Of a stretch of DNA of 15,602 nucleotides, positions 1 through 7,088 are shown piece by piece. The stretch covers positions 477-16,078 of the forward strand of contig DCTV01000011.1 of NCBI GenBank assembly GCA_002329665.1. Reading direction: 5' to 3'. Origin of the DNA: Christensenella sp. UBA1431 (lineage in GTDB: Bacteria > Bacillota > Clostridia > Christensenellales > UBA1431). The notes beneath the pieces are model-generated. The model had not been told where the DNA came from. It saw only the letters and a list, made by a program, of their open reading frames with translations, and searched no databases. Position 1 is the stretch's first letter. Each line of letters begins with the position of its first letter. A program made the translations under genes and the position numbers.

Positions 1-1
1 A

Positions 2-787
2 GATGTGGTGGTAGCGCACGCCGTCCGCCTCGAAGTAGCGCTGGTAGTCCCCCGACGTGACCGCCGCCTCGTCGCTGAGGGCGAGCACCGCGTAGTGCGC
101 GCCCTCCGGCTGCGCGCGCGGGTCGCGGATGCCGATGCGCCACGGCCGGCCGTCCGGACGGGTGCCTATGGCCACGACGTTCCCGCCGAGGTCCAGGACC
201 GCGCTTTTCACGCCGTCCTCCCTGAAGATGCGCCAGGCCTCGTCGGCGGCGTAGCCCTTGGCGATGCCGCCCAGGTCGACGCCCATGCCTTTTTTGAGAG
301 TGGCCGTGCCCGTTTTGCCGTCCAGCGCGACTTTCTTGTAGTCCACCAGGGCGCGCGCCTTTCCGACCTCATCGGCGGGCGGCACTTTCTTCTGCTTCGT
401 TTCGCCGTCGATCCCCCAAAGCCTGCTCAGCGGGAGCACCGTCGGGTCGAACGCGCCGCCGGAGAGCGCGGCCATATTCAGCGCCCTTTCAAGCACGAAA
501 AAAACGTCCGCCGTGAGCCTGGCGGTCCCTTCGGCGTTCAGCCTTCCGATCTGGCTGTCCGGTTTATGGGCGCTCATCTCGTCTTCGATCTGCCCGATGC
601 GCTCAAAAGCCCTGTCGAGCGTCTCCTCCGCGCCGCTCTGGTAAGCCGTGAGCGTGACGACCGTGCCCAGCAGGAACCTGGTCCGGGTGGTCCTGTCCTC
701 CCCCGCCTGCGGGCCGCAGCCAGCCGCCGCAACGGCGCAGGCGAGCGCGGCGGCCATAGCCACAGCCCTCCTCACGTGTTTTTTCAT
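2..787 (-). CDS. apbE: FAD:protein FMN transferase (ApbE family lipoprotein), 3'-truncated by window edge
   Basis: ApbE enzymes move FMN from FAD onto a Thr/Ser of target flavoproteins (for example Rnf/Nqr subunits) outside the membrane. The 262 visible residues begin MKKHVRRAVAMAAAL and reach a lipobox AAGC with Cys24, so an exported lipoprotein is expected. Family motifs are all present in order: SGGAFDPTV (109-117), MGVDLGGIAKGYAAD (168-182), LDLGGNV (198-204) and AVTSGDYQRYF (242-252), followed by the RYHHI stretch that normally precedes the last conserved segment. Usual length is about 330-350 residues, so roughly 80 C-terminal residues lie outside the window. The ATG overlaps the rmuC stop as ATGA, with AGGAG ten bases upstream. 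It is the last visible gene of the copA run. The family is certain; the flavoprotein target is unknown. Confidence 0.93.
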   Translation of the reverse strand, partial: MKKHVRRAVAMAAALACAVAAAGCGPQAGEDRTTRTRFLLGTVVTLTAYQSGAEETLDRAFERIGQIEDEMSAHKPDSQIGRLNAEGTARLTADVFFVLERALNMAALSGGAFDPTVLPLSRLWGIDGETKQKKVPPADEVGKARALVDYKKVALDGKTGTATLKKGMGVDLGGIAKGYAADEAWRIFREDGVKSAVLDLGGNVVAIGTRPDGRPWRIGIRDPRAQPEGAHYAVLALSDEAAVTSGDYQRYFEADGVRYHHI

Positions 788-2076
788 GCGAGCGCGTCTC
801 CTTCGATGTCTTCATCCAAAATGGCCTCCCCTATCTGGACGGCCCTGAGCTTCCGGTCGATCCTTCTCGACTTCTTAGCGGCGGTGTCCATCGTGTTCAC
901 CGCTTCCTGCAGCTTCTTCCTGGTCTTGTCCAGCATCCCGGCGAACTCGTTGAACTCCCGTTTGCACTCGCCCAGCAGCCGCCACACCTCGCTGGAATGC
1001 TTCTCGATCGCGAGCGTCCTGAAACCCATCTGCAGGCTGTTGAGCAGCGCCGTCAGCGTGGACGGGCCTGCGACCGACACGCGGTAATCCCGCTGCAGCG
1101 ATTCGATGAAACCGCTCCTTCGCACCGCTTCGGCGTAAAGCCCTTCCGTCGGCAGGTACATGATCGCAAAGTCGGTCGTATGCGGGGGATTTATGTATTT
1201 TTCCATGATCTGTCGGGCCTGGGCTTTCAATATGTTCTCGAGCTGCTTCGCCTGGGCCTCCACGGCGGCCGCGTCGCCTTCGCGGGCGGCGTCGGTCAGG
1301 CGCAGATAGGCTTCCTGCGGGAACTTCGCGTCGATCGGGAGGTAGACCGCACTCCCTTCGTCGTCCTTCCCCGGCAGGCATATCGCGTACTCCACCCGCT
1401 CGGCCGAGCCCGGCCTGACCGCGACGTTGCACGCGTACTGGGAAGGCGCGAGCATCTGCTCGAGCAGCGCGCCCAGCTGGACCTCGCCCCATGTCCCCCG
1501 CACCTTCACGTTGGAAAGCACGCGCTTGAGGTCGCCCACGCCCTCGGCGAGCGCCTGCATCTCGCCCAGCGAGCGGTAGACCTGCTCCAAGCGCTTGCTC
1601 ACCATTTCGAACGACTGGTTGAGACGGCTTTCGAGCGTGGACTGGAGCTTTTCGTCGACGGTGCGCCGCATCTCCTCGAGGCGCCTCGCGTTGTCCTCGG
1701 ACATGGATTTCAGGCTCTTTTCGAGCGTGAGGCGCATCTCGTCTAGCTTTTGCTGGTTTAACCGCACCATTTCGACGAGCTGCATCCCCATGCCCCTGAG
1801 GCTGTTCTGCTGCGCCTCGCTCATCCGCCCGACGTCGCCGGAAAGCATCTGCGCCATGCGCGCCATCTGCGCGCCGATCTCGTCGCGCTGCATGGAAAAC
1901 TGCGCAAGGTTGTCCTGCATGGACCGCTGCAGCTGCATCGACAGCGCCTTCTCCATACGGGCGACACGATCCTCCGCATGCCCCGCGGCCCCCGCCGGCC
2001 GCCGAAGAAGCAGGATGACGAGGACGAGGAGCAGTGCACTCAGGCCGCACAGGATAAAAAGCATGATCGTTTCCAT
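784..2076 (-). CDS. rmuC: DNA recombination protein RmuC family
   Basis: RmuC proteins are membrane-anchored, nuclease-fold proteins linked to suppression of inversions and short-repeat rearrangements. The 430-residue product has one N-terminal membrane helix (about 5-25), a long Met/Gln/Glu-rich coiled coil (about 35-175) and the RmuC domain (about 180-425). Recognisable blocks are NVKVRGTWGEVQLGALLE (189-206), PIDAKFP (247-253), FAIMYLPTEGLYAEA (303-317) and GPSTLTALLNSLQMGFRTLA (337-356). I chose the ATG at 2076 because an AGGCGGGG sequence sits at suitable distance; an in-frame GTG at 2085 touches that sequence and is less likely. The gene begins one base after the glycosyltransferase stop and its own stop overlaps the apbE start, so translation is probably coupled. 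Length is normal for the family. Confidence 0.93.
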   Translation of the reverse strand: METIMLFILCGLSALLLVLVILLLRRPAGAAGHAEDRVARMEKALSMQLQRSMQDNLAQFSMQRDEIGAQMARMAQMLSGDVGRMSEAQQNSLRGMGMQLVEMVRLNQQKLDEMRLTLEKSLKSMSEDNARRLEEMRRTVDEKLQSTLESRLNQSFEMVSKRLEQVYRSLGEMQALAEGVGDLKRVLSNVKVRGTWGEVQLGALLEQMLAPSQYACNVAVRPGSAERVEYAICLPGKDDEGSAVYLPIDAKFPQEAYLRLTDAAREGDAAAVEAQAKQLENILKAQARQIMEKYINPPHTTDFAIMYLPTEGLYAEAVRRSGFIESLQRDYRVSVAGPSTLTALLNSLQMGFRTLAIEKHSSEVWRLLGECKREFNEFAGMLDKTRKKLQEAVNTMDTAAKKSRRIDRKLRAVQIGEAILDEDIEGDALA

Positions 2077-2077
2077 T

Positions 2078-3094
2078 TCACACACCCCGCCTGCGCCTTT
2101 TCGGCGCCAGCCTGCGCGCGCAGCCCAGGAGCCTGCGCAGGCCCTTGTAATACCCGATCCTGAACGTGCTCACCCACATGCTCAGCCACGTCCCTGTTTG
2201 GTGGATGCGGCGCGTCTCCCCGTATTCCGGCTTGATATCCCTTAGCATGGCCTTCGCCTGGGAAACGCCTTCGTCCCAGGCGGCGCCGAACCCGTTCGCC
2301 CGGTAGCTCTTTTCCTTCCTCTTGCGGGCGCCGGCCAGGAACGGGGCGTTCAGCCTGCGCATCCAGGGCGGCATGTTCTTGTGGATGAGCACGATGTTGT
2401 TGCGCGCGCTCAGCCGCAGCTTGAAGGCGCCGGATATGCTCGAACTCGTCGCGCTGCCGATGTGGTGGACGACGGCGTTTGCGCAGTAAACGTTGATATA
2501 GCCGTGGAGCCGCGCCCTGAACCCTATGTCGACGTCCTCGAGGTAGGCGAAGAACCTCTCGTCGAACCCGCCCAGCGCGAGCAGCGTTTCCCTCCGGTAC
2601 AGCGCGGCGCCGCCGCAGCTGCTGAACACCCGCGCGTCCCGGCGGTACCTTGAAACGTGGCGCCCGTGCCCCCGCTGGAACGCGTTGCCGCCGACGGTTA
2701 GACCGTCGCCCGCGTCGTCGATCGCGGTGCGGTCATTATACTGTATCATCTTGCTCGAAACCGAGAAGACGCGCTTCTTTTTAACGATGCAACGGTAAAG
2801 CGCCTCGAGCCAGCCGGGCTCGGGGATCGCGTCGTTGTTCAATAGCGCCACGAACGGCGCTTCCGACGCGGCGACGCCCGCGTTCACGGCCGCTGCAAAC
2901 CCGGTGTTTTCGCGCATCCGTATGCAGCGCACTTCCGGGTATCTCTCCAGCATCAGTTCCATGCTCCCGTCGGCGGAAGCGTTGTCGACCAGTATGGACT
3001 CAAACCCCTCGAAAGTCTGCCTTTTAAGCGCATCGAAGCATTCGGCAAGAAACCTTTCGCCGTTGTAGTTGGGGACCACGACCGTTATCTTCAT
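2078..3094 (-). CDS. Glycosyltransferase family 2 (rhamnosyltransferase-like)
   Basis: A GT-A fold glycosyltransferase that would transfer a sugar from a nucleotide donor to a glycan or lipid acceptor at the cytoplasmic face. Of 338 residues, the first 220 carry the family pattern: VVPNYNG (6-12), VDNASADGS (36-44), LLNNDA (84-89, the DXD-like metal site), GGFDERFFAYLEDVDIGFR (175-193, with the ED pair of the acceptor/base region) and VVHHIGS (208-214). This matches the subgroup containing rhamnosyltransferases and many polysaccharide-cluster enzymes. The C-terminus is basic (ending PKRRRRGV), with no clear membrane helix. The ATG at 3094 has GGAG seven bases upstream; an in-frame TTG at 3112 lacks such a site. 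It sits 21 bases after copA and one base before rmuC, away from other glycan genes, so donor and acceptor cannot be predicted. Confidence 0.9.
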   Translation of the reverse strand: MKITVVVPNYNGERFLAECFDALKRQTFEGFESILVDNASADGSMELMLERYPEVRCIRMRENTGFAAAVNAGVAASEAPFVALLNNDAIPEPGWLEALYRCIVKKKRVFSVSSKMIQYNDRTAIDDAGDGLTVGGNAFQRGHGRHVSRYRRDARVFSSCGGAALYRRETLLALGGFDERFFAYLEDVDIGFRARLHGYINVYCANAVVHHIGSATSSSISGAFKLRLSARNNIVLIHKNMPPWMRRLNAPFLAGARKRKEKSYRANGFGAAWDEGVSQAKAMLRDIKPEYGETRRIHQTGTWLSMWVSTFRIGYYKGLRRLLGCARRLAPKRRRRGV

Positions 3095-3115
3095 GCATAC
3101 TCTCCATGTCAAGCC

Positions 3116-5566
3116 TCATATGCCGGGGTCGAACCTCGAGAGGCGGAGCGCGTTTGTGACTACCGAAACGGAACTGAGCGACATCGCCGCAGCCGCGATC
3201 ATCGGGTTCAGCCCGATCCCGCCGAAAAGCTGGAGCAGGCCCGCCGCGACCGGGATGCACACGACGTTGTATCCGAACGCCCAGAACAGGTTCTGCTTGA
3301 TGATGCGCAGCGTCCGTTTGCTCAGCCGGAGCGCCCTGGCCACATGCAGGATGTCCCCCTTCACGAGGACGACGTCCGCCGCTTCCATCGCGATGTCCGT
3401 GCCCGAGCCGACCGCGATGCCGATGTCCGCCTGCGCCAGCGCGGGCGCGTCGTTCACGCCGTCGCCCACCATGGCCACCACCCGCCCCTGTTGCTGAAGT
3501 TCCTCGACGATGCGCGCCTTGTCGCCGGGAAGCACTTCGCTTCGGACTTCTTCGATGCCCACGCGCCCCGCCGCCGCGCGCGCGGCCAGGCGGTTGTCGC
3601 CGGTAACCAGCATCGGCGTGACGCCGGCCTCCCGGATCGCGGCTATCGCCTGCGGGCTGTTTTCCTTGATTCGGTCCTCGATCGCGACGAAACCGGCCTG
3701 CGCCTTGTCCACCGCGACGAAGAGCACGGTGCAGCCCTGTTCCTGCAAGGATAGCGCCTTCGTTTCGAGAGGCTCGCCAAAAGCGATCCCGTGCGCCTCC
3801 ATCATGCGCCGGTTGCCAACCAGGACCTCCCGTTCCTGCCAGAGGGCGCGAACGCCCTGCCCGGCCACCGCCGTGAAGTCCCGCACCTCATCGGGCGCGA
3901 TCCCGGCCTGTTTCGCGCGCTCCGCGACGGCTGCGGAAAGCGGGTGCTCGGACGCTTTTTCCGCCGACGCCGCCGCCTTTAAAAGACCGGCCTCGTCCCA
4001 CCCATCGACGGGGACGACGTCCACGACCGACATGCGGCCCATCGTAACGGTCCCCGTCTTGTCAAAGAGGATGCTTTGGATATGGTGCATGCGCTCGAGC
4101 GCCGTGCTGTCCTTGAACAGCACGCCCAGTTGCGCGCCCTTGCCCATGCCCACCATGATGGCGGTGGGCGTGGCCAGCCCCAGCGCGCACGGGCACGCGA
4201 TCACCAGCACGGCCACGAATTTTTCCAGCGCGAATCCGACCTCTGCGCCTCCTATGAGCCACGCCGCGGCGGCCGTGAAGGCGACACCCAGCACCGCCGG
4301 GACGAACCTGCCCGCCACGACGTCGGCCAGCTTGGCGATGGGCGCCTTGGAGCCCTGCGCCTTCTCCACCATGTCGATGATCTGCGCGATGAGCGTTTCG
4401 CGACCGACTTTTTTGGCCTGTATCTCGATCACGCCGCTGGTGTTGATGGTCGCGCCGATCACTTCGTCGCCCTCGCCTTTTTCCACCGGCATGCTCTCGC
4501 CCGTGACCAGCGATTCGTCCGTCCATGTGCTGCCGCGCAAGATCACGCCGTCGACCGGGACGCGTTCGCCGCGGCGCACGAGCAGGCGGTCCCCAGCCTG
4601 CACCATCTCGACGGGGACCTTGATCTCTTCGCCGTTGCGCAGCAGGGACGCCGTTTTGGGCGAAAGCTCCATCAGCTTGCGCACCGCCCTGCCGGTCCTG
4701 CCCTTCGCCCTGGCTTCCAGGTACTTGCCCAGCATGATAAGCGTGATGATCACGCCTACGCTTTCGAAGTACACCTCCGCGCTCGCATGTATGCCCATGC
4801 TGAGCTCGACGATGGTTACGGCGCTGTAGCAAAAGGCCGCGAGCGTCCCCAGGGCCACCAGCGAATCCATGTTCGGGCTGAGGCGCCAAAGCGCCCCGAA
4901 CCCGCGCGTATAAAACCCGACCCCCGCCGCTATGACGGGGATGCACAGCACGAGCTGGACGATCGACGCCGCAAGGGGGGCGCGCATGTGGTCCAGCGCC
5001 GCCGGGACCGGCAGGCCAATCATCGGGCCCATGGCGATATAGAGGAGGATGGCCGAAAAAACGCCGCTCACCCAAAGGCGCCTGCGGGCGCGCGCGAGTT
5101 CAAGCTGTTTTTCTTCCTCCGCTTTTTCGGCATAGTCCCGGGCCTTCAGGTCCCGCACCGTGAACCCGAGGTGCTCTACGACCGGCCCGAACTCGGACGG
5201 GTGCACGAGGGCCGCGTCGTATTCGATCGTGGCCGTTTCGGTGGCCAGGTTCACCTCGGCGGAAGCGACGCCTTTTAGAGCCCGCAGCGCTTTTTCCACG
5301 GACGCGGCGCAGGCCGCGCAGTGCATGCCCCCGATCCCGACGGAAACGGTCTGCGTCTTAAGCGACGCGTCAAACCCCAGCGAACGAATGGCGCCCAAAA
5401 TCGCCTCTTCGTCCGTCTTCGTTTCGTCGTAAACCACGTGCGCCCGCTCCAAAAGCAGGTTGACCGCGGCCTCAGCCACGCCGTCGAGCTTTTTCAGCCC
5501 TTTCTCAATTCCCGCGGCACAGGCCGCGCAGTGCATCCCCCGTACGGATACTTCGACGTCCTTCAA
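3116..5566 (-). CDS. copA: Copper-exporting P-type ATPase (P1B-1, Cu+)
   Basis: Exports Cu+ from the cytoplasm using ATP. The 816-residue protein has two N-terminal heavy-metal-associated domains, each with GMHCAAC (Cys13/Cys16 and Cys83/Cys86), then eight membrane helices. P-type motifs are intact: TGES (355-358), CPC in helix 6 (458-460), DKTGT with phosphorylated Asp502, SEHPL (539-543), TGDN (655-658) and GDGVNDAP (701-708). Helix 7 has YN (766-767) and helix 8 has MSLSS (795-799), the P1B-1 signature that assigns Cu+/Ag+ rather than Zn/Cd/Co. Start is TTG at 5566, with GAGGTG seven bases upstream and no better candidate. It heads the operon and has its own extended -10 promoter. No copZ chaperone or csoR regulator gene is adjacent within this window. 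Confidence 0.96.
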   Translation of the reverse strand: MKDVEVSVRGMHCAACAAGIEKGLKKLDGVAEAAVNLLLERAHVVYDETKTDEEAILGAIRSLGFDASLKTQTVSVGIGGMHCAACAASVEKALRALKGVASAEVNLATETATIEYDAALVHPSEFGPVVEHLGFTVRDLKARDYAEKAEEEKQLELARARRRLWVSGVFSAILLYIAMGPMIGLPVPAALDHMRAPLAASIVQLVLCIPVIAAGVGFYTRGFGALWRLSPNMDSLVALGTLAAFCYSAVTIVELSMGIHASAEVYFESVGVIITLIMLGKYLEARAKGRTGRAVRKLMELSPKTASLLRNGEEIKVPVEMVQAGDRLLVRRGERVPVDGVILRGSTWTDESLVTGESMPVEKGEGDEVIGATINTSGVIEIQAKKVGRETLIAQIIDMVEKAQGSKAPIAKLADVVAGRFVPAVLGVAFTAAAAWLIGGAEVGFALEKFVAVLVIACPCALGLATPTAIMVGMGKGAQLGVLFKDSTALERMHHIQSILFDKTGTVTMGRMSVVDVVPVDGWDEAGLLKAAASAEKASEHPLSAAVAERAKQAGIAPDEVRDFTAVAGQGVRALWQEREVLVGNRRMMEAHGIAFGEPLETKALSLQEQGCTVLFVAVDKAQAGFVAIEDRIKENSPQAIAAIREAGVTPMLVTGDNRLAARAAAGRVGIEEVRSEVLPGDKARIVEELQQQGRVVAMVGDGVNDAPALAQADIGIAVGSGTDIAMEAADVVLVKGDILHVARALRLSKRTLRIIKQNLFWAFGYNVVCIPVAAGLLQLFGGIGLNPMIAAAAMSLSSVSVVTNALRLSRFDPGI

Positions 5567-5592
5567 TACGCAACACCTCGTTCACAATCCTT

Positions 5593-5601
5593 ATTCTACC
5601 A
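5593..5601 (-). promoter_or_regulatory. Extended -10 promoter of copA operon
   Basis: The minus strand reads TGGTAGAAT, an extended -10 (TGn plus TAGAAT), about 20-27 bases before the copA SD and start. No good -35 is visible; the corresponding position falls in the T-rich tail of the terminator at 5612-5654. Expected start of transcription is near 5586. I do not recognise a CsoR or CueR operator over it. Confidence 0.55.
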
Positions 5602-5607
5602 TCCGCC

Positions 5608-5851
5608 ATGGCAAAACGAAAGCCCCGTCCCCTCGCGCTCAACAGGACCGGGGCCGTCGATGGCAAAATACCCCCTGCATCCCGGCTACTATTGACAAGC
5701 TAAGCCCGCATAACAGGGCTTCAAATCCTGCGGGAAAGACGCCCCGAACCGGAACGACCCGCGTCTTTTAGCATGTTCTTCTTTGGCGCGAATATGCCCT
5801 CCGCCAGCCAGAGGCGGGCTTGAAGGCATTGCCTCCCCGTCGTCTTTGCAC
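5608..5851 (-). ncRNA. Candidate structured small RNA, family unknown (about 240 nt)
   Basis: No open frame with a usable start fills this gap. The minus strand has an extended -10 box just upstream (5858-5866), four local hairpins and a terminator. Hairpin 1 pairs 5824-5829 with 5794-5799 and, inside, 5813-5817 with 5801-5805 around a seven-base loop; one of its pairs is U-G on the minus strand but would be C-A on the plus strand, which favours minus-strand transcription. Hairpin 2 is an 8-bp perfect stem (5761-5768 with 5735-5742). Hairpin 3 is 6 bp (5729-5734 with 5705-5710). Hairpin 4 is the terminator at 5612-5654. copA has a separate promoter after that terminator, so this looks like an independent transcript rather than a simple leader. 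I see no SRP, 6S, tmRNA, RNase P or T-box signature. The ends are estimates. Confidence 0.45.
5610..5654 (-). terminator. Intrinsic terminator upstream of copA
   Basis: On the minus strand, bases 5645-5654 pair with 5622-5631 (GCCCCG with CGGGGC, then TCC with GGA past one bulged G), with a 13-base loop. The stem is followed by TTTCGTTTTG. It lies before the copA promoter, so it would end the transcript that starts near 5851, or attenuate read-through from the cysteine-synthase-like gene into copA. Confidence 0.6.
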
Positions 5852-5857
5852 TGCCGA

Positions 5858-5866
5858 ATTATACCA
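5858..5866 (-). promoter_or_regulatory. Extended -10 promoter of candidate RNA
   Basis: The minus strand reads TGGTATAAT, a perfect TGnTATAAT extended -10. It directly follows the T-run of the upstream terminator. No TTGACA-like -35 is visible at 16-18 bases, as is common for extended -10 promoters. Predicted transcription start is about 5851. Confidence 0.6.
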
Positions 5867-5900
5867 AAAAAAGCCCGGATGCCGTGGCGCAGCCGGGCTT
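5864..5900 (-). terminator. Intrinsic terminator of the cysteine-synthase-like gene
   Basis: An 8-bp perfect stem, AAGCCCGG (5893-5900 read on the minus strand) with CCGGGCTT (5871-5878), encloses a 14-base loop and runs into seven T residues on the minus strand. It begins about 18 bases after the stop codon. Confidence 0.85.
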
Positions 5901-5918
5901 ATCTATGCAAAATAAGAA

Positions 5919-6905
5919 TCAATCCTGGTTTGCGGGTTTTTCGAACAACTGCGTGCTGAAATACCTCTCCCCGGTATCGGGCAGGAAGGTGAGCACGGTC
6001 TTCCCCGGGCCGAGTTCCTTTGCGAGCCGCAGGGCGCCCGCCACGTTCGAGCCGCTGGAGATGCCGCAGAGCAGGCCTTCGAAACGGGCGAGGTCGCGCG
6101 CGGTCTGCAACGCCTCGTCGTCCGAAATGACATACACGCCGTCGATGATGTCGGTGTTGAGGTTTTCGGGGATCAGCCCGTCGCCGATGCCCATCTGCAG
6201 GTGCGTCGTTATGCCGCCGCCGGCCAGGATCGCCGCGTTCTCCGGCTCGACGGCCATGATGCGAACATGCGGGAACTGCTTTTTGAGGACCTCCCCGACG
6301 CCGCTGATCGTCCCGCCGGTCCCTATGCCCGAACAGAACCCGTCTATAGTCGTGTTCACCTGTTCCAGTATCTCCACCGCGGTCCGCTCACGCTGTACCT
6401 TCGGGTTGTTCGGGTTGTTGAACTGCTGCGGTATGAATATGCGCGGATCGCCTTCGGCCATCTTCATCGCGGCGGCAAGGCAACCCTGTATACATTCGCC
6501 TATGTCGTCGTTATCGGGCACGAGCACGACTTCGGCTCCATAGTGTTCCATGAGCTTACGCCGTTCCTCGCTAACCGAGTCGGGCATGACGATGATGACC
6601 CGATAGTTCTTGATTGCCCCCACCAGCGCGAGCCCGATACCCTGGTTCCCGCTGGACGGTTCGACGATGATGGAACCCTTTTTCAGGACGCCTTCTTTTT
6701 CGGCGGCTTCGATCATCGCCAGCGCCGTACGCGTCTTGATGCTGCCCCCGACGTTGAGAAACTCGACTTTGACCAGTATGCGCGCCGCGCTCGGGTCGCG
6801 CATCCGTTTTAGTTCGACAATGGGCGTGTTTCCCACGGCTTCGAGGATGTTCGCACATACTTTCTTACAGACACGCGAGTGTTCCGCTTTGTACCCGATG
6901 GACAT
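5919..6905 (-). CDS. Cysteine synthase family PLP-dependent enzyme, atypical active-site loops
   Basis: Fold-type II PLP enzyme of the OASS/cystathionine beta-synthase family; the usual reaction replaces an acetyl (or phosphate) group of an activated serine with sulfide or another nucleophile. In the 328 residues the PLP lysine is Lys57 in GGSIKTRTA, the phosphate-binding loop is GTGGT (195-199) and the PLP-ring serine region is GISSGSN (281-287). QQFNNPNNP (160-168) is also typical. Two substitutions stand out: KTR where classic enzymes have KDR, and PSSGNQG (83-89) where CysK/CysM have PTSGNTG in the substrate loop. There is also an N-terminal extension of about 18 residues with two Cys. 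The ATG at 6905 has GGAG seven bases upstream. Substrate may differ from O-acetylserine; I therefore give no cysK symbol. It is a single-gene unit with its own terminator, divergent from the deacetylase. Confidence 0.88.
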   Translation of the reverse strand: MSIGYKAEHSRVCKKVCANILEAVGNTPIVELKRMRDPSAARILVKVEFLNVGGSIKTRTALAMIEAAEKEGVLKKGSIIVEPSSGNQGIGLALVGAIKNYRVIIVMPDSVSEERRKLMEHYGAEVVLVPDNDDIGECIQGCLAAAMKMAEGDPRIFIPQQFNNPNNPKVQRERTAVEILEQVNTTIDGFCSGIGTGGTISGVGEVLKKQFPHVRIMAVEPENAAILAGGGITTHLQMGIGDGLIPENLNTDIIDGVYVISDDEALQTARDLARFEGLLCGISSGSNVAGALRLAKELGPGKTVLTFLPDTGERYFSTQLFEKPANQD

Positions 6906-6939
6906 TTTAACTCTCCTCCAAAACTACGATGCCTTGCAT

Positions 6940-6948
6940 ATTCTAACA
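6940..6948 (-). promoter_or_regulatory. Extended -10 promoter of the cysteine-synthase-like gene
   Basis: The minus strand reads TGTTAGAAT (TGn plus TAGAAT), leaving a leader of roughly 25-30 bases before the ATG at 6905. No strong -35 is visible. I cannot support a CymR or T-box element from the sequence. Confidence 0.5.
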
Positions 6949-7037
6949 CATTAACCGGCCTGAATTCCATAACAAACGCATGAAAAGTGCAACGGTATGA
7001 TGAAATAATATCAAAAAAGTTCCGGTTTGGTGCATGG

Positions 7038-7066
7038 TTTCCAAAAAATCGAAAAGAGAGTATAAT
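7038..7066 (+). promoter_or_regulatory. SigA-type promoter of the deacetylase/membrane protein pair
   Basis: TTTCCA (7038-7043), a 17-base spacer and a perfect TATAAT (7061-7066). Transcription would start near 7073, 16 bases before the GTG start at 7089. This rules out the in-frame ATG at 7065, which overlaps the -10 box. Confidence 0.6.
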
Positions 7067-7088
7067 GCTTTTTAACGGGGGTGGCAAC

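Noticed and set aside
5..1087. Long plus-strand open frame opposite apbE and rmuC
   Set aside because: The minus strand encodes complete ApbE and RmuC motifs here; the plus frame is the usual GC-rich mirror frame and shows no family pattern.
3510..5278. Long plus-strand open frames opposite copA
   Set aside because: They are composition shadows of the copper ATPase; their products are low-complexity Ser/Thr/Arg/His-rich sequences without domains.
5711..5734. tRNA-like T-loop (TTCAAATCC) on the plus strand
   Set aside because: The closing T-stem lacks the G53-C61 pair and no acceptor, D or anticodon arms can be formed around it.
5608..5851. 6S, SRP, tmRNA, RNase P or T-box RNA as identity of the candidate RNA
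   Set aside because: No SRP GGAAG-type apical motif, no T-box AGGGTGG sequence, no tmRNA acceptor end, no RNase P core and no clear long 6S duplex are visible; left unassigned.
7065..7088. Upstream ATG start for the ChbG-like deacetylase
   Set aside because: This ATG overlaps the TATAAT box, so it would not be within the transcript; the GTG at 7089 has an SD and gives the family N-terminus.
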